From an uncultured Saprospiraceae bacterium (GTDB lineage Bacteria > Bacteroidota > Bacteroidia > Chitinophagales > Saprospiraceae): a stretch of 61,930 nt of DNA. The position numbers were made by a program, and so were the translations under genes. Shown here piece after piece: positions 9,824-18,637 of the stretch; position 1 is the stretch's first letter, and the number at the start of each line of letters is the position of its first letter. The notes beneath the pieces are model-generated. The model did not search any database, was not told the DNA's origin, and saw only the letters and a list, made by a program, of their open reading frames with translations. The DNA lies in the NCBI GenBank assembly GCA_937929835.1, contig CALFUU010000018.1:1-61930 (forward strand), in the 5' to 3' direction.

Positions 9824-10360
9824 TTAAATTTGCTGACTAGTAACCCATTTAGACGCAATGGGGCCGATTATCCATACTATAACAGCTGCCAAAAGTGCCT
9901 TAATCACGGCCATTTTCCAATAAGGATAAAGGCCATAGAGGAGTGCTTTTTGCAGGTCAAGCTTGATGGCCAGATGTCCCACTCCAAATACAAAGAGCAC
10001 CACCGTCGCCAACAACATGACATTTATCAAACGTGTGAGTGGTATCTCAGATTCTTTGTGTGTAGAATAGACGATAACTGCTCCTGAAAAAAGAAAACCA
10101 TATAAGAACCCTCCGCTATTGCCGAGCACTTTAGACAGACCAGCAGTGCCTTCTGCAAAGACAGGCACCCCGACAAGTCCAAGTCCCAAGTAACTTAGTA
10201 TCACTATAGCAAAATACCTAGGGCTCAGTAATCCCGCAATTACAAAAACAGCAAGGCTCTGCGCGGTAAATGGAATACTAAGCTTTGGGATAGATACAGA
10301 AATGTAGGCAGAGACTATGAGCACTAATAAAGGAAGGAGAACACACTTGACTACTTTCAT
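9824..10360 (-). CDS. bioY: BioY-family biotin transporter
   Basis: 178 residues, the normal length for the BioY S-component, with about five to six hydrophobic segments. Family features include SIPFTAQSLAVFVIAGLL near residues 29-46, YLGLGLVGVPVFAEGTAG near 57-75 and GGFLYGFL. BioY takes up biotin, alone or with an ECF module; no EcfA/EcfT genes are adjacent. The ATG overlaps the stop of the upstream FG-GAP lipoprotein gene by four bases (ATGA), which suggests translational coupling. I see no biotin operator or riboswitch next to it. Confidence 0.88.
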   Translation of the reverse strand: MKVVKCVLLPLLVLIVSAYISVSIPKLSIPFTAQSLAVFVIAGLLSPRYFAIVILSYLGLGLVGVPVFAEGTAGLSKVLGNSGGFLYGFLFSGAVIVYSTHKESEIPLTRLINVMLLATVVLFVFGVGHLAIKLDLQKALLYGLYPYWKMAVIKALLAAVIVWIIGPIASKWVTSQQI

Positions 10361-13300
10361 CTAAGCTCGAAAACTTGTACAGCTGAGTTATTGTTACCGA
10401 TAATGATTTGAAATTTGTCTTGTGCCCCTTTAACTCCGACCATATTTCTTACATCACGATTGGCAAAAAATCCAGAGTCTACACTGGGCATAGCCTTAAA
10501 GTTCTGACCACCTTCATTGATGAGTACTGTGCCTACACCTGCGTCTGCTCTTGGTGTTTCTACCTCTGCCACATACCAATTGCCCGCAGTGACAATATCT
10601 AGATCTCCGTCACCATCCATATCTTCTACAACAGAGGACTGCAAGGGTGATAGCTGGGCCTGATATGGCAATTTCTTCGGTGATAGTTTTCCGTTTTCAT
10701 TCCACAAAATCATAGAAGAAAAACAGTTGGCCTTATAGTGCAGTGCCTCATCGAGAGCAGCACCATAAACTTTAAATACATCTGACTGACCAAAGTCTTC
10801 GTAAGTAGAAATCTGCTTTTTAAGACTTGGCATCTGTTCGCTTGAGCACTGGAACCCACGTACTGGATACAGTTCTTCATCATTATAATAGCTTAACACT
10901 ATGTCCTGCACACCACTATTGTCGAAGTCCCCTGCAAATATCTCGAAGGGTTCAGCTGCACTTGCTTGATACTTGTAGTTTTCGCCAAGATTGCCCAGCA
11001 CATAATCGATATCGCCATCGCCATCTATGTCAGCTGCCTCTATAGAGTTCCACCAGCCGACAAGTGATTGTGCAACTGCTTGTCGATTTCTAGTGAGTTG
11101 GCCGTCATTGTTATCATAGATCAAAATATCTGTCCACTCTCCTACCAACATCAAATCCAAATCACCATCATCATCATAGTCTGTCCACTCAGCATCTGTA
11201 ATCATACCTGGCAATTGCAATTCTCTAGATAAGGTCTCGGTTACGTCTACAAACTGACCTTTATCGTTTCGGAGTAGCCTTGCGGGAGCGGCATTGGGAT
11301 AATGTGCTTGTGACAACCGTCCACCTATAAATAAGTCAAGGTCTCCATCACCATCATAATCTCCTGCTGCTATCGCCCCAGTTTGATTAATTACATCTGG
11401 CAAGTCCTTTGAGATAGTGAAATTGCCTTTCCCATCATTCATATAGAGTCTATCTGTATTGTTATGGTCAGTATCACCATATTGATTGCTTGCTGTGCCT
11501 ATGTACAAATCAAGAATGCCGTTATTATTTGCGTCAAAAAACAAAGCTTCTGTTTCCTCTGCAGCACTATAATTACCAAACACTTGACCCTTTGTGAACT
11601 GTCCCCTCGTAGTTTGCAAAAGTATTTTTCCGGCTTGTCCCGCTGCTCCACCTACATAAACATCCTCAAGACCATCTCCATTGACATCTCCTTTTGCTAG
11701 AGCTGGGCCAAGTTGTGAGAGAAGATGCGGGAGGAGAACCTGTACGCCATAATCATCAAAATAGTCTTCCTTATGGATATGGGCTATGCTTTTAGATTCT
11801 TGAAATAAATGATTCTTGGACGTATTGTGTCTCAGTGTCTTAGCTTGCTTATAGTCTACAGTGACAAGTCCTGGCTCTATTCCACTAAGTACCTCTACTT
11901 TACCATCAGGCCAGGTTACCTTTATACTATTTATTTTTTCTCCTGGCTTCAATCCAATGTGGGCAATAGGCGTACAAGACGACTGAAATCCTCTGGTAAC
12001 TTGCACCTCCTTGAAGTAAGTTTTCTCTGTTCCAGAAACTTCAATTTTAGAATTATACCCCTTTTTGTTGCCCGCTGGGCCATTCAATTTTATACTGAGA
12101 TAATTCGTGTTGTTTGCATTGTTCTTATATATACTGGCTTTGGAATTAATATTGTTGACAACGACATCTAAGTCACCATCGCCATCAAGATCTGCGCTCG
12201 CCATTCCATTAGAAAAGCCCTCCATATTAAAGCCCCACGCATCAGAAGTTTTCTCAAACTTTAAATCCTCAGTTTGCTTAAAGGCATAGTTTTTTACTGG
12301 GGTACTTTTTAGCAAAGAGTACGCCTGCTCGAATGTCAATTGGTTATTATTGCTTCTCGCTAAGGCACCAGATCTCGTTGTGTAATCCTTATCTTGAGTA
12401 TCCTTGAGCCAGCCATTAGCCACGAGTAAATCATCATCTCCATCCTGGTCATAATCATCAAATAATACGGACCAAGACCAATCAGATTTATCTATCCCTA
12501 AGTAATGCGCGATATCACTAAAATAACCATTACCATTATTAAGATGTAGCGAGTTGCGCATATACTGAAAGTGCATACCATTGTTAACCATATCGGCAAA
12601 CCGCTGCATATTCATAGGTGCCATCTGTGTTTTTTGACGTTGATTATCTTCTGCTAGCATCTCCCCAGTAAACACATCATTATAACCGTCTCCATTAAGA
12701 TCAACCACATCGATACCCATAGAAAAATAAGAGCAATGTGGAAAATACGTTTGCAGTGACTCTGTAAAAGTACCATCGCCATTATTGACATAGTAATTAT
12801 CCCTAGGCTGAAAGTCACTCGTCACATAGAGATCTATCCACCCGTCATTATTGAGATCACTCGCAACAACACCCAAACTGTAACTAAAATTAGCAAGGCC
12901 TGCTTCCTTTGTTACATCTCTGAAACTTCCATCACCGTTATTTCTATAAAGCCTATCAGAATCCTTGTACCTAAGATTCTTGACACTGGCGACCATACTT
13001 TCTATCGGTTGTTGAAACTTCTCAGGGTGATTGGCCAGATACATATCTAAATCACCATCTCTGTCGTAATCAAAAAAAACTGATTGTACAGATTGATCCT
13101 GACTATTGAGACCATATGAACTAGCCGCTTCTACAAATCCATTTTTCTTATTGTTTATAAAAAGTAAATTCTCCTTTTCTTTTGGATTCTGAGACCATCC
13201 AGATCGACAGACATAAATATCTGTCCACCCATCACTATTGATATCAACAAAAGTAACACCAGACTTATAACCAGAATATCTGTCGATGCCTGCTGCAGTA

Positions 13301-13644
13301 CTTATATCTTCAAACTCAAAATTGCCTTTGTTAAGGTAGAGCTTGTCCGTCCCTTGGGTAGAGGTCAAATACAGATCAGGCAGTCCATCGTTATTAATAT
13401 CTCCGAGACCGACACCACCCCCATTGTAGAGATAGACATAGCTGAAATAGTTTATCTGTGCAGATTCGACAATGTTGTTGGAGAAGTGTACCCCTGAGGC
13501 TTGAGGAGAGATACTTGAAAACAATTTGCTTCCAGAAAGAGTAAAATCTGTCGTTGCCTCACTATTCTCGGATGTACAACCGACCAAACATAATAATATT
13601 AAAAATAAAAATATTTGTATTCTACTGAACGTCAATGTTTCCAT
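10357..13644 (-). CDS. FG-GAP/VCBS repeat lipoprotein with ASPIC/UnbV domain
   Basis: 1095 residues. The signal peptide ends in lipobox LVGC with Cys23, so it is a predicted lipoprotein. At least a dozen FG-GAP/VCBS repeats with Ca2+-loop-like motifs (GDINNDGLPDLYLT, DYDRDGDLDMYLAN, DGDGDLD) form beta-propeller modules at about residues 60-500 and 655-1000. A UnbV/ASPIC module lies between them at about 535-605 (SSCTPIAHIGL, VTWPDGKVEVL). Relatives are CRTAC1-like extracellular proteins, common in Bacteroidota near polysaccharide or surface genes, with no settled function. The gene is divergent from a paralogue of nearly equal length and is followed by bioY with a 4-base overlap. Confidence 0.9.
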   Translation of the reverse strand: METLTFSRIQIFLFLILLCLVGCTSENSEATTDFTLSGSKLFSSISPQASGVHFSNNIVESAQINYFSYVYLYNGGGVGLGDINNDGLPDLYLTSTQGTDKLYLNKGNFEFEDISTAAGIDRYSGYKSGVTFVDINSDGWTDIYVCRSGWSQNPKEKENLLFINNKKNGFVEAASSYGLNSQDQSVQSVFFDYDRDGDLDMYLANHPEKFQQPIESMVASVKNLRYKDSDRLYRNNGDGSFRDVTKEAGLANFSYSLGVVASDLNNDGWIDLYVTSDFQPRDNYYVNNGDGTFTESLQTYFPHCSYFSMGIDVVDLNGDGYNDVFTGEMLAEDNQRQKTQMAPMNMQRFADMVNNGMHFQYMRNSLHLNNGNGYFSDIAHYLGIDKSDWSWSVLFDDYDQDGDDDLLVANGWLKDTQDKDYTTRSGALARSNNNQLTFEQAYSLLKSTPVKNYAFKQTEDLKFEKTSDAWGFNMEGFSNGMASADLDGDGDLDVVVNNINSKASIYKNNANNTNYLSIKLNGPAGNKKGYNSKIEVSGTEKTYFKEVQVTRGFQSSCTPIAHIGLKPGEKINSIKVTWPDGKVEVLSGIEPGLVTVDYKQAKTLRHNTSKNHLFQESKSIAHIHKEDYFDDYGVQVLLPHLLSQLGPALAKGDVNGDGLEDVYVGGAAGQAGKILLQTTRGQFTKGQVFGNYSAAEETEALFFDANNNGILDLYIGTASNQYGDTDHNNTDRLYMNDGKGNFTISKDLPDVINQTGAIAAGDYDGDGDLDLFIGGRLSQAHYPNAAPARLLRNDKGQFVDVTETLSRELQLPGMITDAEWTDYDDDGDLDLMLVGEWTDILIYDNNDGQLTRNRQAVAQSLVGWWNSIEAADIDGDGDIDYVLGNLGENYKYQASAAEPFEIFAGDFDNSGVQDIVLSYYNDEELYPVRGFQCSSEQMPSLKKQISTYEDFGQSDVFKVYGAALDEALHYKANCFSSMILWNENGKLSPKKLPYQAQLSPLQSSVVEDMDGDGDLDIVTAGNWYVAEVETPRADAGVGTVLINEGGQNFKAMPSVDSGFFANRDVRNMVGVKGAQDKFQIIIGNNNSAVQVFELR

Positions 13645-13781
13645 TTATAGAGCGGTTGAAATAAATCTATTGCGAATATAGGATTATTAGAATTTTCAAA
13701 AGCGCAGTGACAAAACTTCACTTATATGCTTGCAAATAAAAAGGAAGAAATAAACTTCCGCTGTTAAGCTAAGAGAATAAC

Positions 13782-13789
13782 TATATTTG
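13782..13789 (+). promoter_or_regulatory. -7 promoter box of the plus-strand FG-GAP gene
   Basis: TATATTTG fits the Bacteroidota -7 consensus TAnnTTTG. It places transcription start near 13797, downstream of a possible TTG start at 13791 and before the ATG at 13815, so it decides the start. No clear TTTG -33 box is present. Confidence 0.5.
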
Positions 13790-13814
13790 ATTGGACTTGA
13801 TTATAAGGAAATAT

Positions 13815-16800
13815 ATGCGCTACAACACGACAGTACTTTTAAGCTTCTTGTTATTACTCGGATATTCTTGTAGCCCTGACAGAGGCAACACAGTAAAAAA
13901 TAAGCAAGGCTATATTAATGTAACTAAAGGTTCTGGGTTTGACTTTAGCAATGTGTTAGACGAGCAAAATATGACCAACCCATTTAATTATATCAATGCG
14001 TATAACGGAGGCGGGGTAGCGATTGGAGATATCAATAACGATGGACTACAGGACATCTTTATGACCAGTAATATGGGGCAGTCCAAGCTCTTTCTTAATA
14101 AGGGAAATCTTCAATTTTCAGACATTACACTGAGTGCAGGCACAGGCACCACAGGCTGGTGTACAGGCGTAACTATGGCCGACATCAATCAAGACGGATG
14201 GCTTGATATTTATGTATGCCGATCTTATCACGATGCACCTCAGGATAGAGCCAATCTTCTATTTATCAACAACAAAGACAACAGCTTTAGCGAGCAAGGC
14301 TCTCGGTATGGAATAGCGGATGAAAACTATAGCATTGGTGCCTCCTTTTTTGACTACGATTTAGACGGCGATCTAGATCTTATTGTAGCCAACCACCCAA
14401 GATTTAGACTTGTCCCTCTAAATGTACACTACAACAACTGGAAAAATCCAACAAAAGAATTTTCTAACAGACTGTTTAGAAATGATGGAACTACCTATAC
14501 TGAAGTTACAGAAGCTGCAGGCATATTATCATACGGCTTTAGTTTATCACTGACAACTTCTGATATTAACAATGACAACTATCCAGATATTTTTATAACC
14601 GTAGATCACGATGAACCAGATTTGATTTTTAAAAACAATCAAGACGGCACCTTCACTAATATTGTAGATAGTGCATTAAAATCAAGCACACTGAGTTCTA
14701 TGGGCATAGACGTAGGAGATCTTAACAATGATGCATTTCCTGATGTAGTTGTCGCAGAAATGTTGAGCACCGATCACTACTTAGAAAAAGTAAATATGAG
14801 TATGCAGAGTGTTGATAGGTTCAATTATCTAGTAGACACTATGGGGTATAAATATTATCAGATGCACAACTTTCTCTATGCTAATAATGGCAACAATACC
14901 TTTAGTGATGTCTCTCAATTAGCTGGCGTTCACAAATCAGATTGGAGTTGGGCTAGCCTCTTTATGGACTACAATAATGACGGATATCAAGACTTATTTT
15001 TTGCCAATGGATTCTACAAGGACATCTATCATCGAGATAAAAAGAAAAAATTGGACTCAGTAATGATGACGCTTAATGGTGATATGGAAAAAATGAACAA
15101 AGTCGCAAAAGACTACGCGATCAATGCTTCACAAACTAAAATTTCTAACCTACTTTTTACCAATAATGGTGATTACAATTTTAGCTCAGCAGCTAAAGAC
15201 CTCCGTCTCCAAGAAAAAACCATCACTACAGGAAGTGCCTATGGGGACTTAGACAATGATGGCGATCTAGACCTCGTAGTGTCCAATCTCGGCGAAGCTT
15301 CCTTCCTCTACGAAAACATTTCAACTGGCAATAATTACCTACGAGTGAAGCTAACTTTATCCACTCAGCAACCACGACTAGGATCCAAAATTTCTATTAA
15401 AGTTAATGGAGAAAAACAATACAGAGAATTACTTTCCACAAGAGGCTATCAGTCTAGCTGTGAACCAATTGCACATTTCGGACTAGGCAAAAACACTAAA
15501 GTAGACGAACTTATAGTTACTTGGCCTAATGGAAATTCACAAATACTCAAAAACATAAAAGCGAACCAAACAATACAACTCGATTACGAAGACGCCAATC
15601 AAAAAGTTGCGGCTGTATCGACCACACCACTTTTTGCAACATCAACTGCAGCAGAACTAGGCATTACCTATCAACAAAAAGAAAACGTCTACAACGACTA
15701 TGACGACCAAGTTCTCTTACCGCATAAGTTATCTGAATATGGGCCATTTATAAGTAAGGCCGACATCAATGCTGATGGATTAGAAGACATTTACATAGGA
15801 AGTCCCCACAATCAAGAAAGCACTATCTATGTTCAAAATAAGAATGGGCAATTTGCTAAAAAAGAAAATTCCATCTTCATTACTGACAAAATGTACGAAG
15901 ACGGACACTCTCTATTTTTAGACATAGATAATGACAAGGACCAAGACCTATTTGTGACCAGTACCGGGTATGAGTTTGACAATAACAGAAAGCAATATCG
16001 CCCACGAGTATACTTGAATGATGGCCGTGGCAACTTTTCTAAATCTAATTCTGCAGTAGAAGGCTATGCGGAGAGTGCTTCTTGTGTGACAGCAGCAGAT
16101 TTTGATAAAGATGGAGATCTTGACCTTTTTGTTGGCGGTAGACTAGATCCTAAAAAGTATCCTAATCCTGGTACCAGTGCTCTACTTATCAATAATGGGA
16201 AAGGGAAATTTTCGAACAAAATCACAGACCTATCAGAAGGTCTAGAAAAGTTCGGGATGGTTAGAGATGCAATATGGACTGACTTCAATAAAGATGGCGA
16301 GATAGATCTCATCGTCGTTGGAGAATGGACTAAAATCGGATTTTTTGAAAATCAAAGTGGCAAGCTTATAGATAAATCAAGCACTTACTTTGACGAAAGT
16401 ATTACAGGTTGGTGGAACACGATTTCTATTTCAGATCTTGACGGAGATGGCAATGAAGACCTTGTACTTGGCAATCTAGGTTACAACTATAAATACAAGG
16501 CTAGTAAATCCGAACCCTTTTATATTTATGGGAATGACTTTGACAATAGCGGCACCTGGGATATCGTCTTAGGAGCACATTATGGAGACGTTGTGTATCC
16601 TGTGAGAGGCAAGAACTGCTCACAGGAACAAATTCCAAGCCTAGAAAAAAAGTTCGAAACCTTTGGTAATTATGCACTTGCCGATATCGATAAAGTTTAT
16701 GGAGAAGATCTTAAATCAGCGCTCTCGTATCAAGCAACAGAATTTGGCAGTATGATCCTCTTCAAGAACAATAACGGAACCTATGAGATGCAACTCTTGC

Positions 16801-17114
16801 CGAGACTGATACAGACTTCTCCGATCAATGGCATTGTCATTAATGATTATAACAAGGATGGCAAACCAGACCTTATAGTTGCCGGCAATCTCTACCAATC
16901 AGAAATAGAAACTGGAAGAGCGGATTCAGGGACTGGCTATGCGCTACTAAATCAAGGTGATAGAAAATTTGAAGCATTGGCGACCAGAAAAAGCGGCATC
17001 TATCTACCTGAAGATGTCAAGTGTCTAGAACAAATAAAAATCGGCAATGAAAAGGCAATTCTCGTAGGCATCAACAAAGGACCTATCAAACTCATCAAGT
17101 CTAATATTAACTAG
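13815..17114 (+). CDS. FG-GAP/VCBS repeat lipoprotein with ASPIC/UnbV domain (paralogue)
   Basis: 1099 residues from the ATG at 13815. A longer form from TTG at 13791 is open but would start upstream of the predicted transcript. The signal peptide MRYNTTVLLSFLLLLGYSC puts the lipidated Cys at residue 19. The architecture matches the divergent neighbour: FG-GAP/VCBS repeats (GDINNDGLQDIFMT, DYDLDGDLDLIVAN, DLDGDGNEDLVLGN), a central UnbV/ASPIC module at about 525-595 (SSCEPIAHFGLG, VTWPNG), then a second repeat block with a conserved SITGWWNTISISD stretch. It is predicted to sit on the cell surface or in the periplasm and bind Ca2+. The last 8 bases overlap the end of the convergent propeller gene. 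Partner unknown. Confidence 0.9.
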   Translation: MRYNTTVLLSFLLLLGYSCSPDRGNTVKNKQGYINVTKGSGFDFSNVLDEQNMTNPFNYINAYNGGGVAIGDINNDGLQDIFMTSNMGQSKLFLNKGNLQFSDITLSAGTGTTGWCTGVTMADINQDGWLDIYVCRSYHDAPQDRANLLFINNKDNSFSEQGSRYGIADENYSIGASFFDYDLDGDLDLIVANHPRFRLVPLNVHYNNWKNPTKEFSNRLFRNDGTTYTEVTEAAGILSYGFSLSLTTSDINNDNYPDIFITVDHDEPDLIFKNNQDGTFTNIVDSALKSSTLSSMGIDVGDLNNDAFPDVVVAEMLSTDHYLEKVNMSMQSVDRFNYLVDTMGYKYYQMHNFLYANNGNNTFSDVSQLAGVHKSDWSWASLFMDYNNDGYQDLFFANGFYKDIYHRDKKKKLDSVMMTLNGDMEKMNKVAKDYAINASQTKISNLLFTNNGDYNFSSAAKDLRLQEKTITTGSAYGDLDNDGDLDLVVSNLGEASFLYENISTGNNYLRVKLTLSTQQPRLGSKISIKVNGEKQYRELLSTRGYQSSCEPIAHFGLGKNTKVDELIVTWPNGNSQILKNIKANQTIQLDYEDANQKVAAVSTTPLFATSTAAELGITYQQKENVYNDYDDQVLLPHKLSEYGPFISKADINADGLEDIYIGSPHNQESTIYVQNKNGQFAKKENSIFITDKMYEDGHSLFLDIDNDKDQDLFVTSTGYEFDNNRKQYRPRVYLNDGRGNFSKSNSAVEGYAESASCVTAADFDKDGDLDLFVGGRLDPKKYPNPGTSALLINNGKGKFSNKITDLSEGLEKFGMVRDAIWTDFNKDGEIDLIVVGEWTKIGFFENQSGKLIDKSSTYFDESITGWWNTISISDLDGDGNEDLVLGNLGYNYKYKASKSEPFYIYGNDFDNSGTWDIVLGAHYGDVVYPVRGKNCSQEQIPSLEKKFETFGNYALADIDKVYGEDLKSALSYQATEFGSMILFKNNNGTYEMQLLPRLIQTSPINGIVINDYNKDGKPDLIVAGNLYQSEIETGRADSGTGYALLNQGDRKFEALATRKSGIYLPEDVKCLEQIKIGNEKAILVGINKGPIKLIKSNIN

Positions 17115-18105
17115 GAAGATAAACTTTGTTTTCGAAGACTTTAATCCAGCCGCCCACATCGGTAACAAAAAGTCTTCCGCCCCAAAAGAATATATCCCGA
17201 GGATCGATAAGGTTCTCGTCCAAACTATAATACAGCTTACCCGTTTGATCAAAAACGAAAATCTGTTCTAAATCTTCATCGCAAACAAAAAGTAAATTAT
17301 TATCAGAGGTTAATCCCCCTGGCCTAGACAATAGACCTGATCCAAAACTTTGTCTGAAAGTCTTGTCTTGATTCAGAACTTGAATTCTCCCATTCCCAGT
17401 ATCAGAAACGTATTTTGAATTACCAATCACGTAAACACAAGAGGGGCTATCAAATTGGTGCTCTCCCACGCCTCGACTTCCTACAAATGTAGATGCCTCT
17501 TTCGTTGTTACAAGAAGGCGATTATTGCCCCTGTCTACAATATTGTAATCATCAATTCTGAAAGCATCAATTCCTGTTGGTTCATTGAGGTCATGAGGAA
17601 TCTGCATCTGGTATATTTCTGGATCGCCTCGATATACGTATACGCCATTTAATTCTACATCTGGCATCATTAATCTTGCGTTTCTGAGATTAAGATAGGG
17701 GACCTTTTTTCCATCCACAACAGGCTCAGATAATCTGGTTTCTAAATCTACCTTAAATATCACCTTGCTTGTTGTGTCAGAAACCAAAACAATCTGAGTA
17801 TTGGCCGCTGCGACTCCAGAAAGATTTGCGCCTTTTACTTGAAATGAATCAACATATTTCCAATTCTCTTTTCTTGGCAATTTTGATCCACTGGGTGCGG
17901 CAACCACATCTATCTTAGGTTGGCCTAAAAGTTCTCCCCGACTGCTCTTATCAGTATTGACTTGAGAGGTTGTAGAAGATTCCACTAATTGTGAAGACGA
18001 TTGTTCTGCAGACTGTTGGACAGCTTTTATGGAGGATTGTGTCACAGAGTCACTCTTACAACTGTAGAGCAGTAAAAAAACCACTATTGATAGATACTTA
18101 TACAT
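17107..18105 (-). CDS. NHL-type six-bladed beta-propeller lipoprotein
   Basis: 332 residues. The signal peptide MYKYLSIVVFLLLYSC has its predicted lipid-attachment Cys at residue 16, followed by a Ser/Gln-rich spacer to about residue 60. The remainder shows NHL/6-bladed propeller repeats: DRGNNRLLV, FDSPSCVYVIGNSKYVSDTG, NGRIQVLNQDKTF, SRPGGLTSDNNLLFVCDED, IDPRDIFFWGGRLFVTDVGG. Such propellers bind ligands or protein partners; no catalytic residues are evident. It probably forms an operon with the two genes upstream, starting 58 bases after the 157-residue gene. Confidence 0.8.
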   Translation of the reverse strand: MYKYLSIVVFLLLYSCKSDSVTQSSIKAVQQSAEQSSSQLVESSTTSQVNTDKSSRGELLGQPKIDVVAAPSGSKLPRKENWKYVDSFQVKGANLSGVAAANTQIVLVSDTTSKVIFKVDLETRLSEPVVDGKKVPYLNLRNARLMMPDVELNGVYVYRGDPEIYQMQIPHDLNEPTGIDAFRIDDYNIVDRGNNRLLVTTKEASTFVGSRGVGEHQFDSPSCVYVIGNSKYVSDTGNGRIQVLNQDKTFRQSFGSGLLSRPGGLTSDNNLLFVCDEDLEQIFVFDQTGKLYYSLDENLIDPRDIFFWGGRLFVTDVGGWIKVFENKVYLPS

Positions 18106-18163
18106 AAGACAAAACTAATTATTTGGAGTGTAATTCAGAAAACTAAACTTGGTACTACCTGCC

Positions 18164-18637
18164 TCAAGACGAACTAGACCGCCGAATAGCATTAATCACA
18201 ATAACACAGGCAGCAAGAAAAAGCGGATCTATATCCTGAGCAACAACACCAATTTCATTAAATGAAATCGAAGAAGCAGAGATAAGGCCAACACTGTTAC
18301 TCTCCTTATTAAAAATCTCAATTCTTTTACCCCAGCCCTTCTGTACCAAAACGTAGATCCCAGTAGCACTTAGTTCTAAAAAATATTTTCTTGAACTCCA
18401 CCCTCTAGTTATGACACCAACAGACTTTTGATTTTTTATTAGCTCATATGTACCAAAGCTCATCCACTCCTTTTTTAGTTCTAAAAGGAGATGCCCTTGT
18501 GGAGAGTAGATATGAAGATTGCCAGAAAGAAGGGAAGGTTGGTCAGAATAGGCCAACAAACAATTAGCCTCATCGTAGATTTTATACGTATTGCCTTGCC
18601 ACCATTTCTTTCTTAACGTAATCTTACTGAGTGCCAT
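18164..18637 (-). CDS. unknown protein, possibly LURP-one/tubby-like fold
   Basis: 157 residues with no signal peptide and one short hydrophobic stretch near the C-terminus (PLFLAACVIVINAI). Alternating beta-strand patterns, such as NTYKIYDEANCLLAYSDQ, KSVGVITRGW and KRIEIFNKESNSVGLIS, resemble the LURP-one-related or scramblase-like beta-barrel. This is a pattern judgement only. The ATG follows the stop codon of the M1 peptidase gene with no base between, so the two are co-transcribed and probably translationally coupled. Confidence 0.65.
   Translation of the reverse strand: MALSKITLRKKWWQGNTYKIYDEANCLLAYSDQPSLLSGNLHIYSPQGHLLLELKKEWMSFGTYELIKNQKSVGVITRGWSSRKYFLELSATGIYVLVQKGWGKRIEIFNKESNSVGLISASSISFNEIGVVAQDIDPLFLAACVIVINAIRRSSSS

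Noticed and set aside
10361-10400. Biotin operator or riboswitch ahead of bioY
   Set aside because: The upstream sequence is coding for the FG-GAP lipoprotein; no BirA-type palindrome or leader was seen.
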